Part shown: positions 1 to 7,977 of the stretch, one piece after another
Numbering within the stretch: position 1 is the first letter of the stretch
Layout of the letters: each line of letters opens with the position of its first letter
Assembly: GCF_900114465.1 (NCBI RefSeq)
Contig: NZ_FOTD01000017.1
Span: 1 to 60,986 of the forward strand
Direction: 5' to 3'
Length of the DNA stretch: 60,986 nt
Source of the DNA: Trichococcus palustris
GTDB taxonomy: Bacteria; Bacillota; Bacilli; Lactobacillales; Aerococcaceae
Made by a program: the position numbers and the translations under genes
Notes under the pieces: model-generated
What the model was told of the DNA's origin: nothing
What the model saw: the letters and a program-made list of their open reading frames with translations, nothing else
The model's database searches: none

Positions 1-438
1 GCGTTGTCACGCAAGCAAAAAGGCAGCAAGAACCGGGAAAAAGCACGCATAGTACTGGCCAAGAAACACGAAAAGATTGCGAACCAACGCAAGGACTTCC
101 TGCACAAACTCTCCAACCACATCACGGACGAAAACCAAGTCATCGTGATCGAGACGCTGCGCAGTTCGAATATGATGAAGAACCACAAACTTGCGAAAGC
201 GATCGGGGACGTCAGTTGGTCCGAATTCTGCCGGCAATTGACATACAAAGCCGAATGGAAAGGCCGAACGCTCATCAAGGCGGACAGGTTCTACCCGTCC
301 ACCCAACTCTGTTCGGTTTGCGGACATCGGGACGGCAAGAAAGCCCCGCATATCCGCGACTGGACCTGTCCGATTTGCGGTGCAAACCACGACCGGGACA
401 TCAATGCCAGCCTGAACCTCTTGGCGTTAGCCAAGTAA
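1..438 (+). CDS. tnpB: TnpB-type RNA-guided nuclease of an IS200/IS605 element, C-terminal part only
   Basis: The reading frame is open from the first base, so the N-terminus lies outside the window. The visible 145 residues carry the hallmarks of the TnpB RuvC domain: an acidic residue in VIVIETL (RuvC-II region), a four-cysteine zinc ribbon (CSVCG ... CPICG) and the terminal DRDINAS motif, whose Asp is the RuvC-III catalytic residue. TnpB proteins are known as RNA-guided DNA endonucleases that help IS200/IS605 elements persist. No frameshift is seen in the visible part, and both remaining catalytic motifs look intact. Whether a tnpA transposase lies upstream cannot be judged. The first in-frame TTG is at position 4, but this is almost certainly not the true start. 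Confidence 0.93.
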   Translation, partial: ALSRKQKGSKNREKARIVLAKKHEKIANQRKDFLHKLSNHITDENQVIVIETLRSSNMMKNHKLAKAIGDVSWSEFCRQLTYKAEWKGRTLIKADRFYPSTQLCSVCGHRDGKKAPHIRDWTCPICGANHDRDINASLNLLALAK

Positions 439-565
439 AAGGAAACTACTGAGGCAGGGACTGCCTTTTGAGCCTACCCATATCCATTCCCACTGTCTGC
501 AAAGACATACGCAGGCAAGGAAGGAGTTCGTAGGAAGCTCGCGACTTTAGTCGTGAGTAGTTCAC
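1..565 (+). mobile_element. IS200/IS605-family element, right-hand part
   Basis: The tnpB 3' end is followed by about 125 bp of noncoding DNA ending in a stem-loop (arms 538-545 and 550-557, loop TTTA, one G-T wobble) and then AGTAGTTCAC. A subterminal hairpin a few bases inside a TTCAC end is typical of the right end of this family, so the boundary is placed at 565. The left end is outside the window. There are no terminal inverted repeats or target duplication, as expected for this family. Confidence 0.8.
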
Positions 566-585
566 TTGAACTCGCCGATTGATAA
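400..585 (+). ncRNA. Predicted omega RNA of TnpB (approximate limits)
   Basis: In characterised IS200/IS605 elements the omega RNA comes from the 3' end of tnpB plus the right end, and its guide is the flanking DNA directly beyond the element. Here the scaffold would span the end of tnpB and the hairpin at 538-557. The guide would start at about 566 with TTGAACTCGCCGATTGATAA. The 5' limit is a guess; only the hairpin and element end are seen directly. Confidence 0.55.
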
Positions 586-594
586 CGCTATACT
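566..594 (+). promoter_or_regulatory. Sigma-A promoter abutting the IS right end
   Basis: TTGAAC (566-571) and TATACT (589-594) are separated by exactly 17 bp and lie 25 bp upstream of the start codon at 620. The -35 hexamer begins at the first base after the inferred IS boundary, so the element sits immediately next to the promoter of the following gene. Confidence 0.7.
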
Positions 595-619
595 AAAATA
601 AAAACGAGGAGGCTTTCCC

Positions 620-1222
620 ATGATCTATGAATTCCGAATCACCCTATTGGATGTAGGCGTACCGGTGTGGCGCGACATCCAGATCGATGACGGATCCAGT
701 TTCTCCGATTTGCATTTTGCCATCCAGGCTGCCTTCAACTGGTTGGATTTCCAACTGCACCAATTCGAGCTGATTGTGTCGGAAGGCAAAAAAATAGCCC
801 CCATCCTCCTTGAATCGCTGGACGATGAGGATGAACATTTTGAACCGGATGAGGCTGAAATCGAAGAGTATCACCCCCTGCGGGACTACTTCCAAAAACA
901 GGGCGACACCGCCGTCTATACCTATAACTTCGAAGAGAAATGGGAACACGAAATTGTATTGACGAAAATAGTCGCGCCTGCGGAAGATACGGTCTATCCG
1001 ATCTGCACAGGCGCGGAGAACCTTGCGCCGGAAGAGGAGCATACGCGCAAAGCTATCCGGAAAAAGAAAATCAAACTGGCCTACGAAAATTCCGAGGAAA
1101 TTGTTGCCTCCATCAATTTGGAATTCGCCTTTTTGACGAACACCGACTTTGAAGATACCAATCTTGAGTTCAACGAGGAGTATGGCATAGACGACAGTTG
1201 GGATGACGGCATGCCGTTCTGA
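620..1222 (+). CDS. PRiA4_ORF3-like protein
   Basis: This 200-residue acidic protein begins MIYEFRITLLDVGVPVWRDIQI and continues with a pattern (SFSDLHFAIQAAFNWLDFQLHQF) characteristic of the plasmid pRiA4b ORF-3-like family. Members have no firmly established biochemical role and are often near mobile elements. The middle contains the usual YxYNFEEKWEHEI segment, and the C-terminus is strongly acidic (Asp/Glu runs, final DDGMPF). The start is supported by an ACGAGGAGG Shine-Dalgarno 7 bp upstream of ATG and by the promoter at 566-594. It stands alone, between the IS remnant and a terminator. The family call is confident; no function is claimed. Confidence 0.85.
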   Translation: MIYEFRITLLDVGVPVWRDIQIDDGSSFSDLHFAIQAAFNWLDFQLHQFELIVSEGKKIAPILLESLDDEDEHFEPDEAEIEEYHPLRDYFQKQGDTAVYTYNFEEKWEHEIVLTKIVAPAEDTVYPICTGAENLAPEEEHTRKAIRKKKIKLAYENSEEIVASINLEFAFLTNTDFEDTNLEFNEEYGIDDSWDDGMPF

Positions 1223-1253
1223 ATGCTGAAGCCGCAGGAATCATGACAAAAAA

Positions 1254-1291
1254 AGCAGATCAGCCTCCATTTTTTTGAAGGCTAATCTGCT
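1254..1291 (+). terminator. Rho-independent terminator
   Basis: A 13-bp stem (1254-1266 with 1279-1291, one mismatch) has a T-rich loop, with A-rich sequence before it and TTTTCAT after it. It follows the PRiA4-like gene by 31 bp and could work in both directions. Confidence 0.8.
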
Positions 1292-1482
1292 TTTCATGTA
1301 GAGTACAGTAAGTTTGCGTATCCGGCTCGGTCACTCTTTGAATCTGTCTTCGAGGCTCCCTCCAACAACAGATTCCCAAACCTTCTCACAATAGCTTAAA
1401 CAGCCATTGCGAATTCAATCGGGATTATTTATAGCATCCGATGGCCATTCCAAGGTTGCCATCAGGAAATAAAATGCGTTGA

Positions 1483-1581
1483 TTATGCGTCAGCTTTTGC
1501 GCTGTCATGGATCATGCAGATTCCTGCATATGCAAGGATGATGACGGCTGGGATGATTGGTAATATTGCGATGAGAATCAT
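1483..1581 (-). CDS. Candidate 32-residue hydrophobic peptide
   Basis: A short minus-strand ORF starts at ATG (1579-1581). It is preceded by AAGGGGAGG, a strong ribosome binding site ending about 8 bases before the start. The product (MILIAILPIIPAVIILAY... ending MIHDSAKADA) is one predicted membrane segment of about 22 residues with a short polar tail. This layout is seen in type I toxins and other small membrane proteins, but I recognise no family. Evidence for expression is the ribosome binding site, a TATAAT-like box at 1662-1667 on the same strand, and a hairpin in the putative leader. No antisense RNA could be identified confidently. The rest of the 1292-1902 gap holds no other gene that I can support. 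Confidence 0.45.
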   Translation of the reverse strand: MILIAILPIIPAVIILAYAGICMIHDSAKADA

Positions 1582-1614
1582 GGCTGATTCCTCCCCTTGC
1601 TGTTATGCCTTATC

Positions 1615-1667
1615 TGCATTTATCATTGTAAATGCAAATGTAACTAAAGTCCACCGCATAAATTATA
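1615..1667 (-). promoter_or_regulatory. Putative promoter and leader hairpin of the small ORF
   Basis: On the minus strand TATAAT (1662-1667) has only a weak -35 (TTTATG at 1685-1690). The predicted leader of about 70 nt contains a perfect 8-bp inverted repeat, TGCATTTA (1615-1622) with TAAATGCA (1629-1636), 6-bp spacer. It could be an operator or an RNA hairpin. Confidence 0.4.
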
Positions 1668-1902
1668 CTATTCCTTGTAAATTTCATAAAACATTTGCTT
1701 TATAGGTGTTTTAAAAATGACAAACACTTCACATACACAGGAGAAAAAAACTCCTTTCATCAAATTCTATGCTTCTTTCAGCCTGTTATCTTTTCACAAT
1801 CTTTCTGCATCATGAGCCTCAAACTTCTATTTATCGAATTATTGGCTTTTTTTGAATCGTAAGTGAAATCATGCTTCCCAAGGTTTCTTTGGCATCTATT
1901 CT

Positions 1903-3150
1903 TTAATTTTCGATTCGTTGTTTCCCTATTGCACTGACTGCTGCCGCTTTTTTGATTGCCATTTGCTGTTTTGTTTCCTTCATGCCAAATCTAAAGGAAA
2001 GAATAGCCCCCACCAACAACACTCCGATTGCCACTGGAATGATGCCCACTATCGTGTCGACATGCAGGATACGCTGAAGGAATGTCGTGGCATAGGTGGA
2101 AAGGAAGGCGCCGATTGCGGACACACTTGTAGTGATCCCGATTGACAGAGAGACCTTCGACATCGGAACAACCATTGTGCTTTGCATCATGTAATAAGAC
2201 ATCCCCAATCCAAACGCAACACCAAGCAGTGTACTCACAATGGCCACAACCATAAAACTGGAAGCAATCAACAGCAGTATGTAACTGAAGGACATCATGA
2301 AGAAGCAGACAAACGGCGTGAATCGCTTAAACAAAGAGTAGCTGAAACCAAACGTGACACAGCCCACAAAACTGCCGACTGTCCCCAAAGAGGCCGCAAC
2401 GCCAGACTGGACCGCTTCCCCGACACCCATTTCCATAACCAGGATGGCGATTTGATAGAACACAAGCCCATGCATCATGCAAAATACAAAAAAGGCGCCA
2501 TTCAATCCCGAAACCTTCAGCCAAGATATTTTCTCGTCTTTTTCGAAAATCGTTTCATCTGCCTGTTCCTGCTTCGTTTTCACATCCGGAACAAAGAAGA
2601 ACATCATGATCCAAATAGGGATCAAAATCAGGTAAAGGTAGAACACATAGGACCAACCGAAGCCCGCGACGAATCCGCCGACCAACCCCATCACTGCCCC
2701 GATAGCGGACATGGCGCCATTATAGATGCCGATCATGGCGACACGCTTCGACTCGGAAACAAACGTCTTTGAAATGATCGCCATCGCCGTTACCCCTAGA
2801 AGCCCCATACCGATGCCGACCAGCGAGCGCATAAAAGCGAGGTAATAAATATTTTGAAAGGCCGCCCCGAAAATCGCCCCTACCGTCAGAACACCGAATC
2901 CGATGATCATCAGTTTTTTATCGCTGATATATTGCGAAAATTTCCCTGAGAGCAGGGAAAAAATAGCCATGAACAAGGTCGGTCCAGTCAATATATAGTT
3001 CATGATCCCTGGCCCCGCAGCCGGGAAGGCAGCGGCAATCCCCCCTGCTGCCGGAATGATCACCATATCTGCCATGATTCCGAAGCTCGCCAAGCAAAGC
3101 GTGACCATCAAGAGCACATTGCTTTTATTTTTCTTTTCCACATTTCCCAT
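1903..3150 (-). CDS. MFS transporter, substrate unknown
   Basis: This 415-residue integral membrane protein has the length and twelve-segment hydrophobic pattern of the major facilitator superfamily. Segments are separated by short basic loops such as GKFSQYISDKK after TM2, the usual MFS motif-A position. A longer central polar loop (VPDVKTKQEQADETIFEKDEKIS) lies between the two six-helix halves. It acts in the cytoplasmic membrane as a secondary transporter, probably a drug/metabolite antiporter; the substrate cannot be read from the sequence. The ATG at 3150 follows an AGAGGA site. It is transcribed away from the AraC-type regulator at 3496-4407. An 18-bp palindrome lies just upstream of the start, so it may be controlled by a nearby regulator. 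Confidence 0.85.
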   Translation of the reverse strand: MGNVEKKNKSNVLLMVTLCLASFGIMADMVIIPAAGGIAAAFPAAGPGIMNYILTGPTLFMAIFSLLSGKFSQYISDKKLMIIGFGVLTVGAIFGAAFQNIYYLAFMRSLVGIGMGLLGVTAMAIISKTFVSESKRVAMIGIYNGAMSAIGAVMGLVGGFVAGFGWSYVFYLYLILIPIWIMMFFFVPDVKTKQEQADETIFEKDEKISWLKVSGLNGAFFVFCMMHGLVFYQIAILVMEMGVGEAVQSGVAASLGTVGSFVGCVTFGFSYSLFKRFTPFVCFFMMSFSYILLLIASSFMVVAIVSTLLGVAFGLGMSYYMMQSTMVVPMSKVSLSIGITTSVSAIGAFLSTYATTFLQRILHVDTIVGIIPVAIGVLLVGAILSFRFGMKETKQQMAIKKAAAVSAIGKQRIEN

Positions 3151-3170
3151 CCTCTTTTCCTAAAAAAAAC

Positions 3171-3188
3171 GGATGATCATTATCATCC
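3171..3188 (-). promoter_or_regulatory. Palindromic operator candidate
   Basis: GGATGAT-CATT-ATCATCC is a perfect 7-bp inverted repeat with a 4-bp spacer, about 20 bp upstream of the MFS start. On the minus strand it includes GATAAT, a possible -10 box, so a bound protein would block transcription. The rest of the 345-bp divergent region shows no other clear element. Confidence 0.5.
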
Positions 3189-3495
3189 TATCCATCTAAT
3201 CGTTTACGTCCTCTATCGTACCAAATCAATCAACGTTCCAAAATGCGAAAGCTGTTCAACAACATGTTAAAATTGCTGTCTCCATCCCTGGAGGCCGAAA
3301 TAGAAGGATAGGCACCAGGCTGACTCATCCTTCCTATCCTCTCCCTATCTCCATCTCATAACTTCCGCAATGGATCCAGCTACCCCTATGCCTTTCCCTT
3401 TGCAGAAAAACACCATTGAAAAGGCCTTCATAAAGTGTTAGAATCGAACAATAACATGCGATTATTGCGGATTGCATGACCCTAGGAGGGATAGG

Positions 3496-4407
3496 ATGTC
3501 CAAGTTGCCATCCAGCACCAAAATTTATAATGAATTCTTCGAAATAATGGAGTCCCTGACCTTTAAAGACGAGGGAACGGTTCTGCCCAAGTTTAACAAA
3601 AGCTATCACGATGACTCCGATTGGGACATTTATTTGTCCCTGCATTTTCATGACCACTATGAATTCTTCTTCTTCAAGGGCGAAGAATGCGAGTTTCTGG
3701 TTGACGGTTTTAAGCACACGCTTCATTTTGGGGACATCTTGCTCATCCCTCCTTTTACCGTCCACTGCATGACGAAGTGTGATCCCGGCAACTACAGGAG
3801 AATCATCCTTTCCTTTACAGATAGGCTGATCGATGATTACAACAATGCCGGTTTGGATATCCTGAATCTTGTGAAACTATTGAAGGAGAAGCGCCATTAT
3901 CTGATTCAACTGCCCTTCGAAGGAAAGAAGGATGTCGATTATTTACTGCAGAAGACCATCCATGAAATCGCAGATAACGCTAACCATAGGGAAATCGGCC
4001 TTTTTGCCAATTTGTTAGGCTGTTTCAATCTGATCGCCTATTTTATGGGTGAAAACGATGTCGAAAATACGGCGGACAAACGTTTGTTCAACATGTTGGC
4101 GTTTATCGAAGATAATCTGTCTTCCCGTGACCTGTCATTGGAAACCATCGCCGCTGCCTTCCATCTCAACAAATATTATCTGTCGCACTATTTCAAAGAC
4201 AACATCGGCATCCCGCTCTATCGTTACATCAACTATAACCGGTTGGTGCTCGCCACAAAATACCTGAGCCAGAACTATCCGATCAACGAAGTCGTCACCC
4301 TCTCCGGGTTTTCCGACTACTCGAATTTTTACCGTCTCTTCGTAAAGGAATTCGATGAAAACCCTACCGAATACCTAAAAAAACACCGATCCGGTCTCCC
4401 TGAATAG
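3496..4407 (+). CDS. AraC family transcriptional regulator
   Basis: The 303-residue protein has an N-terminal cupin-type sensing domain (about residues 25-120, including LHFHDHYEFFFFKGEECEFLVDGFKHTLHFGDILLIPP). Two helix-turn-helix motifs make up the C-terminal AraC domain (about 200-295; LSLETIAAAFHLNKYYLSHYFKDNIG and INEVVTLSGFSDYSNFYRLFVKEF). I chose the ATG at 3496 because AGGAGGG ends 5 bp before it; an upstream TTG at 3472 would put the ribosome binding site inside the gene. It lies between a divergent MFS gene and a convergent GH3/GPH sugar pair, so it probably responds to a sugar or related ligand. The ligand is unknown. Confidence 0.88.
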   Translation: MSKLPSSTKIYNEFFEIMESLTFKDEGTVLPKFNKSYHDDSDWDIYLSLHFHDHYEFFFFKGEECEFLVDGFKHTLHFGDILLIPPFTVHCMTKCDPGNYRRIILSFTDRLIDDYNNAGLDILNLVKLLKEKRHYLIQLPFEGKKDVDYLLQKTIHEIADNANHREIGLFANLLGCFNLIAYFMGENDVENTADKRLFNMLAFIEDNLSSRDLSLETIAAAFHLNKYYLSHYFKDNIGIPLYRYINYNRLVLATKYLSQNYPINEVVTLSGFSDYSNFYRLFVKEFDENPTEYLKKHRSGLPE

Positions 4408-4410
4408 AAA

Positions 4411-4452
4411 AAGAGCGGACTATCCATCAAACTCTGATGGATGGCCCGCTCT
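4411..4452. terminator. Bidirectional terminator between araC-type and GH3 genes
   Basis: A long hairpin pairs AAGAGCGG...TCCATCA with TGATGGA...CCGCTCTT, with A and T runs outside. It sits between two convergent genes. Confidence 0.85.
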
Positions 4453-4468
4453 TCTCATTTTACAATTT

Positions 4469-6232
4469 TTAGAGTCTTGTATCCCAACGGTCGCAGAAGA
4501 CGATGCTGTTTGCGGTTCCGTTGAAAGCAGCTTTCCCGGCTATTTTTTGGATTGTCTCGCGGATGACTGCTCTGGTAGGCGCGTAGGCATTCACAAAAGT
4601 GCGCATCATCGGCAGATCGTTCAGATGCGTCGTATAGTTCAAGGAAATGCCCACTGTCGGAACTTCCGGGCAGAACCACGGGATTTCCGCCGCATGTCCC
4701 GTCGAATAGCTCAATCGGACTACATTTTCCTGCGCATAGCCTTTCATATGGACAAAGTAGAAGACGGCATCATATTTCGCCTTGAATTCCTCCACGCTCC
4801 CGACGGTCGTCGCCGTTATCATGTTTTCAAACTTGCTTTCCTTCTGCTCCAGATCATAATAATTTTCATATGGATCGACTTCAAAGCCGGCCGCTTCCAA
4901 TTCCTCCACCAACAATTTCTTGATCGGATCGGATTGGTAGTCTCTTGATTGAGGGGCGGCATTCACATAATATAATCTGACCCGTTTATGCGTCTCCGGA
5001 CTGATCGGCAACTGGTTCTTAGTGTCTTTCAACAGGGTGATCGATGCAGCCGCCGCTTCTTTGGCAAGTCGCAGATGTTCTTCACTCCCGATGACCGCCA
5101 AACCTTCAACTGGTGGAACCAAATTCCCTTCTGTTTGTTTTTCATGCAAGCGAAGCGATGCTTTCAAGCCAAGTATTCTTTCCAATGCTTCCTGCAGGCG
5201 TTCTTCCGTGAGGATGCCTGCCTTGTAGCCGTCCAGCATATATTGGAAATCTTCCGCTACTACGTTGAAATATAGGAACATATCACATCCGGCTGCGATA
5301 GCCCGGGGAACTTGTTCGCTTCTTGGCAATTGGCTTGTCATCCCTGCCATATGGGAGGCGTCCGTCATAAGCAAGCCGTTGAAGCCCAGTTGGTCGCGCA
5401 AGAGATCCTGCAGCAATTCCGGTGCCAGCGTAGCCGGTAGGATGTCTTCATCCCTGATGCCCGGTCTGAATTTCCGCGAATAGTCCGGCATGGCAATGTG
5501 CCCTACCATGATGCTTTGCAAGCCGTCATCGATCAATTCTTGGTATACTTTTCCGAATGATTTGTCCCACGTCTCGATGCTCAAATCATTCAAGCCCATG
5601 ATCAAATGTTGATCCCGCTCTTCCACTCCGTCCCCGGGGAAATGTTTCGCGCAGGCAGCCATGCCGCTTTCGTTGACGCCTTTGATATAGGCACGCGCAT
5701 TTCCCAGAACGGCCGCTACCTCATCCCCGTAGGCGCGGGTGTTGACGATCGTGTTGCGCCAATTGAACAGAATATCCGCAACCGGTCCGAACGTCCAATT
5801 GCACCCGATGGCGGAGCCTTCGCGCCCGCTCACTTGTCCGACATGATAGCTGGTTTCTGTTCCATCGGTTGCCCCGCAAGCAGCTGCCGTGGCAATATAA
5901 GTACCATCGGACATCGCACCATCTCCGCCTGAATCGCAGTTGGCCGCAATCAGCAAAGGAACTTTCGTTGCACTTTGAAGTTGCACATGTTCCTCACGCA
6001 ATTCACTGGCAGGTTTGTTCATGTAGCGGATGCCGCCGATGTGATAATCGCGAACCAAATCCAGTGTTTCTGAAACATCTCCCGATTCGGAACAGCCGAT
6101 GAATAGTTGGCCTACCTTTTCTTCCAACGTCATCCCTTGGATGGTGTCCTGCACCCATCGGATAGCTTCCTCTTTCAAATAAAACGGCTTTGCTTTTAAG
6201 TCAACTGTTTTTCTTTTCAACCCAACTGTCAT
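4469..6232 (-). CDS. Glycoside hydrolase family 3, beta-N-acetylhexosaminidase-like
   Basis: The N-terminal (beta/alpha)8 GH3 domain occupies about residues 15-350. It contains KHFPGDGVEERDQHL, the signature whose His-Asp pair acts as acid/base in NagZ-type enzymes, and LLMTDASHMAGM, where the Asp is the expected nucleophile. A C-terminal GH3_C-like domain follows. Such enzymes release N-acetylglucosamine or related sugars from muropeptides or glycans. No signal peptide is evident, so action is probably cytoplasmic on imported oligosaccharides. The GPH transporter just upstream fits this. The start is uncertain: the frame is open to 6331, overlapping the transporter stop, and ATGs exist at 6292, 6274 and 6232. 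I chose 6232 (587 residues) because family homology begins soon after it and a weak GCAGG precedes it. Confidence 0.83.
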   Translation of the reverse strand: MTVGLKRKTVDLKAKPFYLKEEAIRWVQDTIQGMTLEEKVGQLFIGCSESGDVSETLDLVRDYHIGGIRYMNKPASELREEHVQLQSATKVPLLIAANCDSGGDGAMSDGTYIATAAACGATDGTETSYHVGQVSGREGSAIGCNWTFGPVADILFNWRNTIVNTRAYGDEVAAVLGNARAYIKGVNESGMAACAKHFPGDGVEERDQHLIMGLNDLSIETWDKSFGKVYQELIDDGLQSIMVGHIAMPDYSRKFRPGIRDEDILPATLAPELLQDLLRDQLGFNGLLMTDASHMAGMTSQLPRSEQVPRAIAAGCDMFLYFNVVAEDFQYMLDGYKAGILTEERLQEALERILGLKASLRLHEKQTEGNLVPPVEGLAVIGSEEHLRLAKEAAAASITLLKDTKNQLPISPETHKRVRLYYVNAAPQSRDYQSDPIKKLLVEELEAAGFEVDPYENYYDLEQKESKFENMITATTVGSVEEFKAKYDAVFYFVHMKGYAQENVVRLSYSTGHAAEIPWFCPEVPTVGISLNYTTHLNDLPMMRTFVNAYAPTRAVIRETIQKIAGKAAFNGTANSIVFCDRWDTRL

Positions 6233-6320
6233 TTCTATTACCTGCTTTTCATTTAATTTTTCATTTTTTGCCATAAAAAGAGGGGACGTCATACGCCCCG
6301 ACCAGAAAGTTACTAACCTT

Positions 6321-7721
6321 TTATGCTTCACGTTTTGCTACAATATCTTCTGTAAGTTTGATTGTGCGTTTTTTATTCAATGGGTATAAGAATAAGATGA
6401 TTGCCCCAACAGCCATGTAGCCGATGCCCATTACAAGCGTATTAAGTGAATAAATCCCATGAAGGGTGCTTGCAGATTGAACTTTATTGGTAGCATCGTA
6501 GCCAATAACGGAAAGGGCAAAACCGCCTAAACCACCGGCAACTGCTTGGCCTACTTTACGGATGAAAGAATAGATAGAATAGATAGATCCATCTTCACGT
6601 AAACCCGTTACTAATTCATGGTAGTCAATGCAGTCCGTTACAAATGCCCAAATCGCGGTTTGGAAGAAACAGAGCCCGAAAAATCCAATTGATGAAATAA
6701 CGATGAACGTTGTTAAAGATACATTTGGAATGAAATATAAAGCCGTATAAATGAGTCCGCCAACGATGGTCGATACACCGGCCATTTCTTTTTTGCCAAA
6801 CTTTTTAGCAAGCGGTGTAACCAGCGGAATAGCACAGATTGCAAGAACGCTTTGACTCGTATAGATAAAACTTAATGCATCCATGTTACCAAAATAAGCT
6901 TTAAATAAATAAGTAGTAACTGCACCTTGTAACATTGAAACAACAAGTAAAACCAAGGCAGCAAGAATCAGTACCAAGAACGGTTTGTTTTTGCTGACGC
7001 CTTTCAGTGTTTTAAGCAAGTTTGTTTTTTCTGTTTGCTCTTGTAAAACAACGCGTTCCGTCGATAATTTGTAGCATGAAATGTAGCAAGCCAGCGCAAG
7101 GATAGCCAAAACGATTGCAGCCATGAAGAAATGGCTCGAATTTACTTCATTATTAGTAAACAAGACTACTGGTCCGACTGCGCCGAGTAATAAGAAGGCG
7201 ATGCTACTACCTAATGTTCTCCAAGACGATAAGCTTGTACGGTCGTTCGGATTGTTTGAAATGACTGAGGCCATAGAACCATAAGGAATATTTACAGTGC
7301 TATATAAAGTTCCCCATAAAATGTATGTGACGAAAGCCCATGCCATATAAAAACCGTTAGACATACCTGGTATTTTAGTGAACAACAATATACCTGTAAT
7401 GACAAGCGGGAATGACATCCGGAAAATCCATGGTTTGAATTTACCATTTTTTCCAGTCTTTCTTGTATCGATAAAACGCCCCCAAGTGACATCGGCAAAA
7501 GCATCCCATAACCGTGCTACTAAAAACAGTACCCCAACAGCTGCTGGGTTAATATATAGCGAATCGGTAAAATATACCATTAAATAGTACATTATAAAGC
7601 CAAAGAAGAGATCATTGCCTAAATCTCCACATAAATACCCTACTTTGTCTCTCCAACCGAACGCTCTTTTTTCTTTTGTTGCAGCGGGACCGAACACCCC
7701 TGCTTTTCCTTGTGCCTCCAT
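6321..7721 (-). CDS. GPH-family (MelB-like) sugar:cation symporter
   Basis: The protein of 466 residues carries the typical GPH start (FGWRDKVGYLCGDLGNDLFFGFIMYYLMVYFTDSLYI) and the conserved loop ARLWDAFADVTWGRFIDTRKTGKNGKFKPWI, which includes the cation-binding region of MelB relatives. About twelve membrane segments follow. It imports a glycoside, oligosaccharide or uronate with Na+ or H+. Start chosen at 7721: AAGGGG lies 8 bp upstream, whereas the longer frame to 7802 lacks a good site. It is followed directly by the GH3 gene in the same direction, so import and hydrolysis are probably co-expressed. Confidence 0.87.
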   Translation of the reverse strand: MEAQGKAGVFGPAATKEKRAFGWRDKVGYLCGDLGNDLFFGFIMYYLMVYFTDSLYINPAAVGVLFLVARLWDAFADVTWGRFIDTRKTGKNGKFKPWIFRMSFPLVITGILLFTKIPGMSNGFYMAWAFVTYILWGTLYSTVNIPYGSMASVISNNPNDRTSLSSWRTLGSSIAFLLLGAVGPVVLFTNNEVNSSHFFMAAIVLAILALACYISCYKLSTERVVLQEQTEKTNLLKTLKGVSKNKPFLVLILAALVLLVVSMLQGAVTTYLFKAYFGNMDALSFIYTSQSVLAICAIPLVTPLAKKFGKKEMAGVSTIVGGLIYTALYFIPNVSLTTFIVISSIGFFGLCFFQTAIWAFVTDCIDYHELVTGLREDGSIYSIYSFIRKVGQAVAGGLGGFALSVIGYDATNKVQSASTLHGIYSLNTLVMGIGYMAVGAIILFLYPLNKKRTIKLTEDIVAKREA

Positions 7722-7910
7722 ATTTTGAACCCCTTCCATTTCATGATGCTTTGTTTCTCTAAATCCCTTTATGATAGATACCTTCCGTTTAAGCGCTACC
7801 ACAAAAAGAATATTACCAAATGAAAAGGGTTCCGAAAATGTGGAAATTGTTTAATACCATGTAAAAATTGCGGTTTTTGAAAAGTTACGGCCAGTTGCCT
7901 CAAACGCGAA

Positions 7911-7924
7911 GAAAAGCGCTTTCT
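7911..7924 (+). promoter_or_regulatory. cre-like site (CcpA) overlapping the pfkB-type promoter
   Basis: GAAAAGCGCTTTCT closely matches the catabolite-responsive element core. It lies 4 bp upstream of a -10 box TATACT (7929-7934), in the spacer/-35 region of the promoter for the gene at 7978. CcpA binding there should repress. It also lies upstream of the divergent GPH transporter. Confidence 0.65.
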
Positions 7925-7977
7925 GATGTATACTATAGGAAAGAGAAACACCAGCACAAAATTTGGAGGGATGAACG

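Noticed and set aside
1514-1705. Plus-strand ORF of 63 codons
   Set aside because: No ribosome binding site; the minus-strand small ORF at 1483-1581 in the same place has much better signals.
2182-2772. Plus-strand ORF of 196 codons
   Set aside because: It is antisense to the MFS gene and its translation is a polar, His/Gln-rich shadow.
3472-3495. N-terminal extension of the first AraC gene from TTG
   Set aside because: The strong AGGAGGG site would lie inside the coding region; ATG 3496 fits better.
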